Shown here one piece after another: positions 8,191 through 17,354 of a stretch of DNA of 46,494 nucleotides. The DNA comes from Pseudomonadota bacterium (lineage in GTDB: Bacteria; Desulfobacterota; Desulfobulbia; Desulfobulbales; Desulfocapsaceae): contig JAHIUA010000009.1 of NCBI GenBank assembly GCA_018817385.1, positions 1-46,494 on the forward strand. The letters run 5' to 3'. Numbering within the stretch: position 1 is the first letter of the stretch; each line of letters starts with the position of its first letter. The notes below the pieces were generated by a model, which made no database searches, was not told where the DNA came from, and saw only the letters and a program-made list of their open reading frames with translations. Position numbers and translations under genes: made by a program.

Positions 8191-9812
8191 GGAGTGAAAG
8201 AAAGTCGTCACGAGCAAATCTCTCAGGAACTATTCTGGCCTGCATAGTGATTCTTTTCTTCTCGCTCTGCCCAGGAAAGGAAGGCCTTGCAGCAGAGCAG
8301 ACATCGGACGCCGCTGGCTCCCCTCATGTTCAGGAAAATAAGGAAAAATTCAGCATAGGGCCCCATAAGAATCTGGCCTGTGTCGAATGCCATACCTCTG
8401 CAGGCAGCAATAACCTTGTGGTGGATGCCGCTGTAGCGGTCAGTATAGAACAGTGCCGGAAATGTCATCCGCAAGTCATTACCCATCCTCTGGATATAGA
8501 AATTCTGCCTGAAGCATCAAGAGCTGTGGTCCACTCCCTGCCCTTTAGCAAAGAGGACTTGATAGGAAGGATTAGCTGTCTGACCTGTCATGTAATGCAT
8601 GTCTCAGAAGAGGGTCAGAATCTTCTCAAGGGAAAGCAGACAAACTATCGAGCACAACGTACCTCACTCTGTCTGCACTGCCATCGCGATCGTTTTCAGA
8701 GAAAATCACCCCATGACGATCATGAGAAGGCCTGTGGGTATTGTCATATAGCCCGACCTGCCAAAAAAGCTCAGCAGCAGGGACCTCCCGATGTGCAGAT
8801 GCAGGCGTCATGTGATTTGTGCCATAATGAACTGGCTGACGATCACTACCCGGGGAGCGATCCCTTCATTGATGTTGTTATTCGAGAAGAGGCTATACAA
8901 GCTGGCATACTTCCAGAAAATGGTCAACCTGCCTGCACAAGCTGCCATGATCATCATGGGAAGACAGATGGTAAAGGCCTTTTGAGTGTTGCCTATTTAA
9001 CCCTCTGTAGTAAGTCCAGGTCCATTGATCCGCACTGGAGCGATCTGCACTGTTGGAGTTGCCATGAGGAAAAACCGACTAAAGACGATAGTGCTCTCCG
9101 CCATAAAGGAGACAGCAATGCCCTGTGCAATCGTTGCCACGCCTCGGAATATGCCCGGTCAGACATTCACCCGGTGGGACTCAAACCGTCACAGCATATT
9201 CGTATTCCTAAATATATGCCTTTAGAGGATGGTCTACTCACCTGTACAACCTGTCATGACTCACGGCTCCAGGCTGGTTGTGTTAAAAAAGTAAGGAGGG
9301 CTAAGACGAATGTTCTTTTTTTACGAGGGAAGTTGAAATCACGCACTTCCTTCTGCTTCCTCTGCCATATTGAAGAATCATACAAACTCCTGAACCCGCA
9401 TGAGCAGGTAAATGAACAGGGAGAGATACAGGAAATAACCTGTCTTTTCTGTCACTCAAGCATACCCGATGTTCAGGTTCTCGGACCGGGAAAGGTGGGT
9501 TTTGTTGTTCAGAATCCAGATGCCTATTGTATCGGCTGTCATCATGGTTTTGTCCGCAAACATCCGGCCGGTATTGACCACCTGAGGGTGCCTTCTCCAA
9601 AAATTTTGGCGACTCTAAAAACATCCATCCAGCGAATCGGTGTTGAGCTGCCGCTCTATAAAGGCAAAGTGGTCTGCGCCACCTGTCATAATCCCCACCA
9701 GACAGGTGTTATCAAATTTTCCGCTGCTGCCACCGGGACAAAGCGTGACAACAAGCTTCGGTTGATGCCGGGAATCATGCAATGTGTTGGCTGCCACTGG
9801 GATAAACGGTGA
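8187..9812 (+). CDS. Multihaem cytochrome c, 15 CXXCH motifs
   Basis: The start ATG overlaps the stop of the 22-haem cytochrome (ATGA), so translation is coupled. The N-terminus has a basic stretch followed by a hydrophobic signal segment (GTILACIVILFFSLC). I count 15 CXXCH motifs, from CVECH near residue 66 to CVGCH close to the C-terminus, plus additional free cysteines. The C-terminal part shares the 'IGVELPLYKGKVVCATCHNPH' type of module with the preceding protein, implying common descent. No C-terminal membrane anchor is visible. As the last gene before a strong terminator it completes an operon with 47 canonical or CX3CH haem sites; export or periplasmic storage of electrons is the most economical role. 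The final acceptor cannot be told from the sequence. Confidence 0.9.
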   Translation: MRSERKSSRANLSGTILACIVILFFSLCPGKEGLAAEQTSDAAGSPHVQENKEKFSIGPHKNLACVECHTSAGSNNLVVDAAVAVSIEQCRKCHPQVITHPLDIEILPEASRAVVHSLPFSKEDLIGRISCLTCHVMHVSEEGQNLLKGKQTNYRAQRTSLCLHCHRDRFQRKSPHDDHEKACGYCHIARPAKKAQQQGPPDVQMQASCDLCHNELADDHYPGSDPFIDVVIREEAIQAGILPENGQPACTSCHDHHGKTDGKGLLSVAYLTLCSKSRSIDPHWSDLHCWSCHEEKPTKDDSALRHKGDSNALCNRCHASEYARSDIHPVGLKPSQHIRIPKYMPLEDGLLTCTTCHDSRLQAGCVKKVRRAKTNVLFLRGKLKSRTSFCFLCHIEESYKLLNPHEQVNEQGEIQEITCLFCHSSIPDVQVLGPGKVGFVVQNPDAYCIGCHHGFVRKHPAGIDHLRVPSPKILATLKTSIQRIGVELPLYKGKVVCATCHNPHQTGVIKFSAAATGTKRDNKLRLMPGIMQCVGCHWDKR

Positions 9813-9853
9813 GAAGTTTCCCTTGAGAAAGAGAGTGGGAGAGACTATCCAAT

Positions 9854-9892
9854 AAAAAAGGCAGAACCGGCTTAGCCGGTTCTGCCTTTTTT
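9854..9892 (+). terminator. Rho-independent terminator of cytochrome operon
   Basis: A perfect 12-bp G/C-rich stem (GGCAGAACCGGC / GCCGGTTCTGCC) with a TTA loop is flanked by six A and six T, giving an 18-bp symmetric hairpin. It lies 41 bases after the last cytochrome stop codon. The symmetry means it could end transcription in both directions. Confidence 0.92.
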
Positions 9893-9928
9893 ATTGTCGC
9901 GGACAAAGGGTAACCCTTTCATCCCCCC

Positions 9929-10636
9929 ACCAACCTCAATCATGCTCTAACCAAAAAAGGGGGACAACGTGCCTCCAGAGAAAAAAGCAACTCAACCCCT
10001 CAGAGAGTGTTGGAGCGGCTTCAGCCGCGAATAGACCAGGCAAGCCCCCCTTATCTCTGTCAAACCAGCACCGGATACCATTCGCGGCTAAAGCCGCTCC
10101 AACAAGACAAGTAGCTCACTCGAAGTGCAAGAGGTATCATTCACCAGTTTTAGGAAAGTCTCTCCGGACAAGGCTACCAACCAAGTCGTACAACCAACCT
10201 CAATTTACTCAACCCCAAAAAAATAAACAGTTCATCTTCCAAAGAAAAAAGCAACTCAACCCTCAGCTCAGTGTTGGAGCGGCTTCAGCCGCGAATAGAC
10301 CAGGAGAGTCCCCCCTTATCTGTCAAACCAGCATCGGATCCCTTTAGCAATTGAATCCGGCTCCAACAAGACAAGTAGCTCACTCGAAGTGCAAGAGGTA
10401 TCATTCACCAGTTTTAGGAAAGTCTCTCCGGACAAGGCTACCAACCAAGTCGTACAACCAACCTCAATTTACTCAACCCCCAAAAAACAAACAGTTCATC
10501 TTCCAGAGAAGAAAGCAACCCAACCCTCAGCTCAGTGTTGGAGCGGCTTCAGCCGCGAATAGACCAGGAGAGTCCCCCCTTATCTGTCAAACCAGCATCG
10601 GATCCCTTTAGCAATTGAAGCCGCGCCAAAATAGAG
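9929..10636. repeat. 264-bp tandem repeat with REP-like hairpins
   Basis: A unit of exactly 264 bases is repeated about 2.7 times (anchor ACCAACCT at 9929, 10193 and 10457; anchor GTTGGAGCGG at 10009, 10273 and 10537). Copies two and three are nearly identical; copy one is more diverged at its left end. Each unit holds GTTGGAGCGGCTTCAGCCGC, itself a hairpin. In copy one an inverted partner (ATTCGCGGCTAAAGCCGCTC, 10080 on) makes a larger cruciform, which is decayed in the later copies. The design resembles REP/BIME elements, which bind integration host factor or gyrase in some bacteria. No protein is encoded; open frames across it are accidental. Confidence 0.85.
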
Positions 10637-10670
10637 AGTTGAAAATATGATTATCTACCCAAGCGAACTT

Positions 10671-11012
10671 TTATTCGGATGAACTCCATACCTCGTCTTG
10701 AATCGGTTCCATGGAGGATACAAACTCAGTCCAGGCCCAGGGGGCGTTGGTGATTTCTGCTCCCAGTATCGTGTCTAGCCCTTGTTTTGCTTCCCACCGA
10801 CTCTGCGCTTGGACTTTAAACCGATGGCCCCGGCATGACATGACAACTAAGAACTTTTTATCTTTAACATGCAGCTTTCTCGGCATGTCGGAAAGACAGA
10901 CACCATATCGGGAAACATCACGTACTCGAGCAGTACAGAAGCCAATATCATCTGATATGTCAGCCTCCATTCCTTGTACATCCATTCTGAAGTATCTTCG
11001 TTTATTATCCAT
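10671..11012 (-). CDS. PilZ-domain c-di-GMP-binding protein
   Basis: This single-domain protein of about 113 residues carries both PilZ signature motifs: RXXXR as RRYFR (residues 5-9) and D/NXSXXG as DVSRYG (32-37), followed by the expected beta-barrel pattern and 'GAEI'. It should bind cyclic di-GMP and act by protein contact. The ATG at 11012 is preferred because a G-rich GGGGGG lies just before it; the longer GTG start would consume that sequence. It lies at the edge of the exopolysaccharide locus, transcribed alone, so it may tune polysaccharide production or surface behaviour. The partner is unknown. Confidence 0.85.
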   Translation of the reverse strand: MDNKRRYFRMDVQGMEADISDDIGFCTARVRDVSRYGVCLSDMPRKLHVKDKKFLVVMSCRGHRFKVQAQSRWEAKQGLDTILGAEITNAPWAWTEFVSSMEPIQDEVWSSSE

Positions 11013-11319
11013 ATTGCCCCCCACTAATAGATTCTTAGTAGTAGATGAAGTTGATAGTACACTAGCATCTGAGTAGATAATATTATCATGAAGTCATCGA
11101 ATAGCAAATTAAGTATGAGTCCATTGCATGGGGTTAAACAATAAATACCACTATCCGGTTGGTTAGAAGAATTATTCTCCTGTTGCTTTTTTATGAGCTC
11201 CTTTAAAAAAAATATTTTAATTATAACGTAATCTGGTATAGCCTCACTCCGTTATGCATGTGAATCCAACGAATAAGGAAACATTTTCCAGGGGCTTTAC
11301 TATAGCTGCCAACTCATTC
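11013..11319. other. Intergenic, AT-rich, nothing recognised
   Basis: The roughly 300-base gap between the PilZ gene and the first PEP-CTERM gene is AT-rich and shows no ribosome binding sites ahead of open frames, no strong hairpin followed by T and no known RNA motif. It should hold the PilZ promoter on the minus strand. Confidence 0.4.
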
Positions 11320-11775
11320 TTACTTTCTTATCAGGCGAGAACCGAAAATAAAGACAATTCCTGTGGCAAACAGGAGGATGGTTCCAGGCTCGGGCACTGG
11401 CGCACTTGTATTGTTTGGTGTTGACGATATATCACTTATCTTTTCGGGACCACGTAAACGGTGTTCTCTTCCACTCCAAGGCCCATTCGATATGAGAAGC
11501 CCACTTTCATATTTAGTGGTTGTAAACGTGTTAATAAGAGCGAAATCAATGGCGTGAATTTTTTTTGGACCAGGCCTGCCATTGATAGCGTGAGTCATTT
11601 CGAAATACGAAAAACTCTTTTCAATAATGGATGCAATAGCAAATTCCTTTGGAAAGCTATCGTGCCAATTTTTTGTTGAATGGCTTGTCTCAAAAGTAGA
11701 AATTAGTGTGGCTTGTGCAGTAGCAGTGACCAATCCGAGAGCAAGAACTACTGATAACAGGATTGCTTTTTTCAT
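11320..11775 (-). CDS. PEP-CTERM sorting-signal protein, short
   Basis: The 151-residue protein starts with a Sec signal peptide (MKKAILLSVVLALGLVTATAQA) and ends with a full PEP-CTERM domain: VPEPG at about residues 127-131, a hydrophobic segment (TILLFATGIVFIFG) and a basic tail (SRLIRK). Such proteins are cut by exosortase A and moved to the surface or extracellular polymer. The middle is polar and of no family I know. GGGGAGGT sits at ideal spacing before the ATG. It shares a 28-bp upstream element with the second PEP-CTERM gene (20299-20982), so the two are probably co-regulated. Confidence 0.88.
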   Translation of the reverse strand: MKKAILLSVVLALGLVTATAQATLISTFETSHSTKNWHDSFPKEFAIASIIEKSFSYFEMTHAINGRPGPKKIHAIDFALINTFTTTKYESGLLISNGPWSGREHRLRGPEKISDISSTPNNTSAPVPEPGTILLFATGIVFIFGSRLIRK

Positions 11776-11935
11776 GGTTACCTCCCCTCATTACTTAGGT
11801 TTTGCTTTTAAATTTCCATGAGCCTGGCCTGATTCTGTTACTCCCTTCGTGAGTACATTTCTCCACCCTCAATCGACGGATTTTGTTTGTTCCTTTCCAT
11901 GAACGATATCTATTACTATATTCTCTTTTAAAGGC

Positions 11936-11963
11936 AAAAGATATCCGTATAAATACCTATTTT
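11936..11963 (-). promoter_or_regulatory. Conserved upstream element of PEP-CTERM gene, copy 1
   Basis: A 28-base sequence with core GATATCCGTATAAATACC (plus-strand reading) recurs identically at 21121-21148. Both copies lie upstream of minus-strand PEP-CTERM genes, here about 160 bases before the start codon. That distance suits an activator site. PEP-CTERM genes in other bacteria are controlled by the PrsK/PrsR two-component pair with sigma-54, so this may be a PrsR site. A weak GG-N10-GC (TGGAAATTTAAAAGCA on the minus strand, 11803-11818) could be the sigma-54 promoter, but the match is poor. Confidence 0.7.
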
Positions 11964-12389
11964 GCAATAAAAGACCGAAAAGCCGGAATGAATGCTGCGG
12001 AAATAGAAATTTATAAGAGAAAATGTACAAACATTATAGAGTGTTACGACTTGCTATTGAATAAGAAGGAAAAACAAAGAAAAGAGTTACAAAAACGTAA
12101 CAAGGTCTGTGCAGTACAGGGTTTAATCAACTACGGTTCTCTGTTGTGTTTAAGAGGAGGGAGAATATATCTAAAGGACTTAGTGAGTTGGAGAGAGGTG
12201 AAGAAATGTTTTTGGAGAGGGAAAAGGAAGAGAAGTACTTCACTAAAAAAATAACTTCCTTCGCTTTTTTTTTGTTAATCCATTTCCAATGGAGTGGGTG
12301 CCACTATTCTGGGGTATAGCGAGCATACATCGTTAGAAGTCTCTATCTGCTCTTCGGGTTGTATCTCTTTTTTTTGGGACAACACATCC
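11964..12389. other. Intergenic region between PEP-CTERM gene and sugar transferase
   Basis: An open frame of 123 codons from a TTG at 11883 crosses this stretch but includes the shared regulatory element and has no good ribosome binding site. From an internal ATG (11989) it would encode a lysine-rich 88-residue peptide that I do not recognise. I treat the region as non-coding or a decayed gene. A T-tract at 12266-12274 is not preceded by a good stem. Confidence 0.4.
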
Positions 12390-13772
12390 TTAGCGGGAGC
12401 CCTTTCTAAACAGAACTGTTTTTACGGTATGAAAAATCACCAGCAGATCCATGGCAATGGAAATGTTTTTCATATAATAGAGGTCATATTCAAGTTTGCG
12501 CAGGGCATCTTCCTCGGATGCACCATAAGGATAACATACTTGAGCCCAACCGGTAATGCCGGGTCTGATGTAATGCCTGATAGCATAATAGGGTATGCTT
12601 TCGGTAAGTTGGTTGACAAATACCGGTCGTTCCGGTCGGGGTCCGACAAAACTCATTTCACCTTTTAATACATTCCACATCTGAGGTAATTCATCGATAC
12701 GAACTTTGCGGATAAAGCGGCCAAAATGGGTAACCCGGGTATCGTTTTTCATGGCCCAGACAGCCCCATCTTTTTCTGCATCCTGTCTCATAGAGCGGAA
12801 TTTGATGACGTTAAAGACAGTGCCTTTTTCACCAACACGTTCTTGGAGGTATAAAATAGGGCCAGGAGATTCAAGTTTGATGATGATGGCTGAGAATATC
12901 ATCAATGGCAGTGAGAGGATAAGGCCAGAGATAGAAAGGGAGACGTCAAGGATTCTTTTAAACAAGTATGACCATCTGTTGAGCGTGAATCCATCGGAAA
13001 AGAAAATTTCACTGGGGTCCACTTTTTTAACCATCAATTTTCCGGTTATCCCCTCGTAAAAACTGACCCCCTGTTTCACACTGATTCCACTCAACTTACA
13101 TTTAAGAAGCTCTCTGGTGGGAGTCTTTTTACGTCTGTCATCAAGGGCCAGAACAATCTTTTCTATGTCATGTTCCCGACAGTAGCTTACCATTTCCGGG
13201 AGTTCGCTTAAGATTTCGACCTGGTGGGGGTTGAATGTAACTTCTGTGTCCCCAATGAAGTTGATGATCTTATAGGCAGAATCATGCTTGCCTTCAACTT
13301 CTTTGGCAATATCCGCAGCCAGTTCACCTGTACCTAACACTAAAATGTTTTGGACAAACATACGTCGTGTGAGCATTAAATGGTAGGCCCAGCGCCACAG
13401 TAAGACTACTCCGCAAATGGCAAAATAACCTGGCCAGAATATACGTATGGAGGTGGTAACCACCGGCAGAAAGTAATAGATAGCACCAAGAACGATACAG
13501 CCCAGTCCAAAGGCATTGGTTATTTTAGTTCCCGTCTCGGTGATGGTGAGGTCACGGCTGAGGTCGTACAAATCGTAAAAATAGAGACAGAGCTGAAAAA
13601 CAACGGTGATGAGTGCTGCCTGGATGAGGTAGGTAGTGAGGTAGTAGGAATATAAATAGTTACCAACCAGAATATAGTGGACCAGGCTGAAGGTGAGAAA
13701 AATCCATAAACCTTCACCGGCCCAAAAGATAAAATTCCTGAGAGGGTAATATTTTTTGAATAGATATGGCAT
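12390..13772 (-). CDS. Polyprenyl-phosphate sugar-1-phosphate transferase, PEP-CTERM type
   Basis: This enzyme starts repeat-unit assembly by moving a sugar-1-phosphate from a UDP-sugar to undecaprenyl phosphate at the inner membrane. The N-terminal half has several transmembrane helices and a CoA-binding-like soluble region (NILVLGTGELAADIAKEV). The C-terminal bacterial sugar transferase domain is complete: membrane hairpin 'LDVSLSISGLILSLPLMI', then 'PGPILYLQERVG', 'KFRSMRQDAE', 'IDELPQMWNVLKGEMSFVGPRPERP' and 'RPGITGWAQV'. Length (460) and sequence style fit the EpsB-type transferase associated with PEP-CTERM loci. The start lacks a strong Shine-Dalgarno sequence. It is divergent from the PrsT-like gene. 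Confidence 0.92.
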   Translation of the reverse strand: MPYLFKKYYPLRNFIFWAGEGLWIFLTFSLVHYILVGNYLYSYYLTTYLIQAALITVVFQLCLYFYDLYDLSRDLTITETGTKITNAFGLGCIVLGAIYYFLPVVTTSIRIFWPGYFAICGVVLLWRWAYHLMLTRRMFVQNILVLGTGELAADIAKEVEGKHDSAYKIINFIGDTEVTFNPHQVEILSELPEMVSYCREHDIEKIVLALDDRRKKTPTRELLKCKLSGISVKQGVSFYEGITGKLMVKKVDPSEIFFSDGFTLNRWSYLFKRILDVSLSISGLILSLPLMIFSAIIIKLESPGPILYLQERVGEKGTVFNVIKFRSMRQDAEKDGAVWAMKNDTRVTHFGRFIRKVRIDELPQMWNVLKGEMSFVGPRPERPVFVNQLTESIPYYAIRHYIRPGITGWAQVCYPYGASEEDALRKLEYDLYYMKNISIAMDLLVIFHTVKTVLFRKGSR

Positions 13773-14196
13773 AGTCCGTCAGAGAAATACAGATTTTAAA
13801 ACCTTATTATAAATATATGTATAATTAAGCAGGGTTTGTAAAGGGCTATTTTGAAAAGTGGGGAGTTCAGAGTGCCTTGAATGAAGAAGTTTCACCTACT
13901 TCATGGGGATGGTTGTTTATAGTGTGCAACAGAGTGTCAGCGGGAAAAAGAGAATGTGTGTTAGGGATCCACAGGAGAAACGCCTGAACATCTTGAAATC
14001 ACAACAGCCTCTGGTAACGGTAACTGAACAAACGATTATTATTTGCTAGGGATGATTATTTAGAAGAGCTGTTCATTGCTTTAATTATCTAATTCTGTAT
14101 AATTAGAACATTAATTTGTATGATGACCTTCGGCACTAATGTTCCCTTCCCTGTCTTGGCGTACCTTCCCAAGATTATACTAACAACAGGTTTGTT
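13773..14196. other. Divergent intergenic region with inverted repeat
   Basis: This 424-base gap separates divergent genes and must carry both promoters. A palindrome TCTAATT-N6-AATTAGA lies at 14088-14107, about 90 bases upstream of the TPR gene, and could be an operator. It has no following T-tract, so it is unlikely to be a terminator. No copy of the PEP-CTERM upstream element is present. Confidence 0.45.
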
Positions 14197-17010
14197 ATGA
14201 TGAATTTTCAGAGGCATTTTGTTCCTAGATTACTGATGATTATGAGTTTGGTTGCATTCCTTGCCGGAGGTTTTGGCTGTTCAGGGGAAGATCCTGAGAA
14301 AATGTTTCAGCAGGGAATTGATGCCATGACCGGTGACAAACTCGACGAGGCTGTAATTTGGTTTAAAAAGGCATTACAAAAAAATCCAGAAATGGCTTTG
14401 GCCCACTACAAACTGGGAGAGGTGTATCGTAAAAAAGGTGAGGCCAAGTTGGCGTATGCCGAGTTAAGTCGTGCTGTTCAACAGGACCCAAAACTAAAGG
14501 ATGCTCGAAAAGAGTTGGCTTTTCTTCTTGTTGAAAATCGGGCTGTGGATCAAGCAGTAACAGTCTGTGAGCAATTCCTCGAAGTGAATGGGGACGATAA
14601 GGACATTTACGTGATACTTGGTAATTCTCTCGCTTATCAAAAAGAAAATGAGAAGGCGGTAACGGTTTTAACAAAAGGCAGTAAACTCTATCCCGAACAT
14701 ATTGTGCTAAAAATAAATTTAGCCCGAATGCTGGTTATAAAAGGTGATGTTGAAGAGGGACGTGCCATGATGGAGGCACTGGCCCAGGAAAAACAAGCCG
14801 ATGTCGGGGTGCAGCTTGCCCTTGCCCAACTGTATGAAAAACTGGAACGATATGATCTGGCAGTAATGGTTCTTGAGGCTGTCAAAGAAAAATTCCCAGA
14901 AAACGCTCTCCCTTATCTCTTCTTAGCCCAACTGTCTCTGAAAAAAAACCAGCCTGACCAGGCCAAAAAGATTCTCCTTGATGCTGAAGAAAAAGGAGTA
15001 AGAGATTCTCGACTCTATAGCATGTATGGAATGATCATTCACCGCCAGGGAGATTCTGATAATGCTTTGAAATATTATGAAAAGGCCGTTGGTGCAGCGA
15101 CTGGTGAAATGCGCCAAAGCTATCAAATGATCCTTGCTGACTATCATATCTTTCTCAAAAATTATCAAGAAGCTCAAAAGATTCTCGAAGGTATCATTGC
15201 TGAGGATAGCAGCAAAAAAATGTTGAAATCAAAGATCGTCGAGCTCTTTATGGCTCAAGGAGAGTTCGATCAGGCGCGAGCTTCGGTTGATACCCTGTTA
15301 AAAGAAGATTCCAGTGATGCTCGTGGACACTTCTTAAAGGGATTGATGATGATGCAGGATAAAGAGGTCGCCGAGGCCAGGGAAGAATTTTCCAGGGCAA
15401 AGGATTTGGCGCCCAACGCAGCCGAAAATCAGTTCCTGTATGGGGTGACCTTCATGAATGAGTCTGAGCAGATCAGTATTGCAGAGATCAGTGAAGCCTT
15501 GAAGAAAAACCCGAATCTCTTGAAAGCCCGTTTTGCCTTGGCAGAGATCTATGCCAGAAAAGGAGAGTTTCAACAAAGCCTTGCTGAGCTTGACAAGATT
15601 CTTGCCAAACAAGGGGAAAGTAATCAGCTTGATCAGATTGTCGGGAAGCAAACCGATAACATCACGGCTAGAATTTTACGAATTGCTGTGCTCCTGAAAA
15701 TGGAAAAACCTGATGTTGCTTTGGAGGATGCTAAACTCCTGGTTGAGGAACAGCCCGATGTTTCCGGGCATAAGTTTCGTTTGGCTGAAATCTATTATTA
15801 TACAGGAGAATATGATAAAGCCTTACTCCTCTATGAAAAACTGCAGGAGGAAAAGCCAGACAGTATTACGATGTTGAATAGAATAGTTGGCGTATTCATG
15901 TTGAAAAAGGAATATGAAAAAGCCATGATGGCTGCTGATTCTTTCTTGGTAAAATATCCAATGAATAGTTCGGCAGTCATGATTAAAGCAAAAATATATC
16001 TTTCCCAAGGGTACGTGGACCTTGCTGAGAATGCTCTTAAACCTGAAGCGGATAAGGGGGAAGATGCAGCACTCATTGTCATGCTGGCAGAACTCTATAA
16101 AAATAAAAAGGAAGTGAATCAGGCAGTTCAATATTTTCAGAAGGCCTTGGAGTTGGTTCCGGATAATATTGAAATAATGATTAAGCTTGCTGGCATCTAT
16201 ATGGAAAGTGGAAGAAAGATAGAGGCAATTGCAAGCTACGAAAAGGTGTTGGAGCTAAAGGATGATTTGCTTCCGGCCATGAACAATCTCGCTTTTCTCT
16301 ATGCAGAAGAGGGGAGAGATCTTGATCGAGCCCTTAATCTTGCCAATACGGTCTATAGGAAACTCCCGAAAAATGCTGATGTTGCTGATACTCTGGGCTG
16401 GATTTATGTTATGAAAAATGTCTACACCCAGGCAGAGCCTTACCTGGTGCAGGCAATGGCTGCAAAGCCGGAAAACCCCTCTATCATCTATCATATGGCC
16501 ATGCTCCGTTATGGCCAGAAACAACAACAGAAAGCTGAAACCCTGCTGACCTTGGCCATAGAAAAGGGACTTTCCGGTAATGAACTCACTGCTGCAAGAG
16601 AAACTCTTGCCGTCCTGACTGTATCCAAAGAGAAACTTCTTATGGCAAAATCTCAAAAACAGCAGGGGAATGTGGAGCAGGCTATAGCACTGTTTGAAGA
16701 AGTGTTGAAAAATGAAGGATTCAATACTGAAGCAGCTACAGAACTGGCAGTACTCTATGTTGAACAGAATAAAGACATCACCCGTGCTTTCGAACTTGCC
16801 CAAAAGGCTTATGCAGAGCAACCATTTAACCCCCAAACTGCAGATGCCCTGGGCTGGGTCTATTACCATCAGGGATCATTTCTCCTGGCGCAACAGTACC
16901 TGGAAAAAGCCCTGAAAAACGACGAACAATACGCACCAGCCCGAATCCATCTCGCAGCAATGCATTTGAAGAAAGAAGAGTTGGAGAAGCAGGAAAAGAA
17001 TGGGAAATAG
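14197..17010 (+). CDS. prsT: PrsT-like TPR lipoprotein of PEP-CTERM system
   Basis: The N-terminus is a lipoprotein-like signal (LLMIMSLVAFLAGGFGC, Cys28), although the residue at -3 is not the usual Leu. After it come more than twenty degenerate tetratricopeptide repeats filling the remaining 900 residues, such as 'DEAVIWFKKALQKNPEMALAHYKLGEVYRKKG'-like units and 'ADTLGWIYVMKNVYTQAEPYL'. Length and repeat layout match the PEP-CTERM system TPR lipoprotein family (PrsT). Members are thought to sit in the periplasm and organise polysaccharide export or protein sorting. The stop codon TAG overlaps the first heptamer of a large repeat array. Confidence 0.88.
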   Translation: MMNFQRHFVPRLLMIMSLVAFLAGGFGCSGEDPEKMFQQGIDAMTGDKLDEAVIWFKKALQKNPEMALAHYKLGEVYRKKGEAKLAYAELSRAVQQDPKLKDARKELAFLLVENRAVDQAVTVCEQFLEVNGDDKDIYVILGNSLAYQKENEKAVTVLTKGSKLYPEHIVLKINLARMLVIKGDVEEGRAMMEALAQEKQADVGVQLALAQLYEKLERYDLAVMVLEAVKEKFPENALPYLFLAQLSLKKNQPDQAKKILLDAEEKGVRDSRLYSMYGMIIHRQGDSDNALKYYEKAVGAATGEMRQSYQMILADYHIFLKNYQEAQKILEGIIAEDSSKKMLKSKIVELFMAQGEFDQARASVDTLLKEDSSDARGHFLKGLMMMQDKEVAEAREEFSRAKDLAPNAAENQFLYGVTFMNESEQISIAEISEALKKNPNLLKARFALAEIYARKGEFQQSLAELDKILAKQGESNQLDQIVGKQTDNITARILRIAVLLKMEKPDVALEDAKLLVEEQPDVSGHKFRLAEIYYYTGEYDKALLLYEKLQEEKPDSITMLNRIVGVFMLKKEYEKAMMAADSFLVKYPMNSSAVMIKAKIYLSQGYVDLAENALKPEADKGEDAALIVMLAELYKNKKEVNQAVQYFQKALELVPDNIEIMIKLAGIYMESGRKIEAIASYEKVLELKDDLLPAMNNLAFLYAEEGRDLDRALNLANTVYRKLPKNADVADTLGWIYVMKNVYTQAEPYLVQAMAAKPENPSIIYHMAMLRYGQKQQQKAETLLTLAIEKGLSGNELTAARETLAVLTVSKEKLLMAKSQKQQGNVEQAIALFEEVLKNEGFNTEAATELAVLYVEQNKDITRAFELAQKAYAEQPFNPQTADALGWVYYHQGSFLLAQQYLEKALKNDEQYAPARIHLAAMHLKKEELEKQEKNGK

Positions 17011-17340
17011 CGGTTTGCGGTATGCGGTGTGCGGTTTGAGGTTTTAGGAAAAGATAAGGGGAAAAGAACGGGAAAAGAGCGGGAAAAGAACGGGAAAAGA
17101 GCGGGAAAAGAGCGGTAAAAGAGCGGTTTGCGGTATGAGGTTTGCGGTTTTAGGAAAAGATAAGGGGAAAAGAACGGGAAAAGAGCGGGAAAAGAACGGT
17201 TTGCGGTATGCGGTATGCGGTATGCGGTTTGAGGTTTTAGGAAAAGATAAGGGGAAAAGAACGGTTTGCGGTATGCGGTATGAGGAAGGGATAGGGGGGC
17301 AAGGGCGGTTTTGGGTTTGGGGGAAGATAACCTATAAGGG
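17009..17340 (+). repeat. Heptamer repeat array, left arm
   Basis: Runs of GCGGTTT, GCGGTAT, GCGGTGT and GAGGTTT follow directly on the prsT stop codon. They alternate with a spacer GTTTTAGGAAAAGATAAGGG (at 17041, 17148 and 17235) and with an 11-base unit GAACGGGAAAA/GAGCGGGAAAA repeated at about 17066-17120. The top strand is almost all purine plus T. Open frames crossing the array are artefacts. The array ends just upstream of the four-helix-bundle gene at 17355. Confidence 0.9.
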
Positions 17341-17354
17341 AGGTGGGGTAGGGG

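Noticed and set aside
10351-10611. 86-codon open frame in the 264-bp repeat
   Set aside because: It lies wholly in the REP-like tandem repeat and has no ribosome binding site.
11803-11818. Sigma-54 promoter of the first PEP-CTERM gene
   Set aside because: Only the GG-N10-GC frame is met, with poor agreement elsewhere, and no equivalent is found before the second gene; kept as a note only.
11883-12254. Open frame of 123 codons from TTG, lysine-rich product
   Set aside because: It includes the shared 28-bp regulatory element, lacks a ribosome binding site and matches no family I know; a shorter ATG form at 11989 is possible but unsupported.
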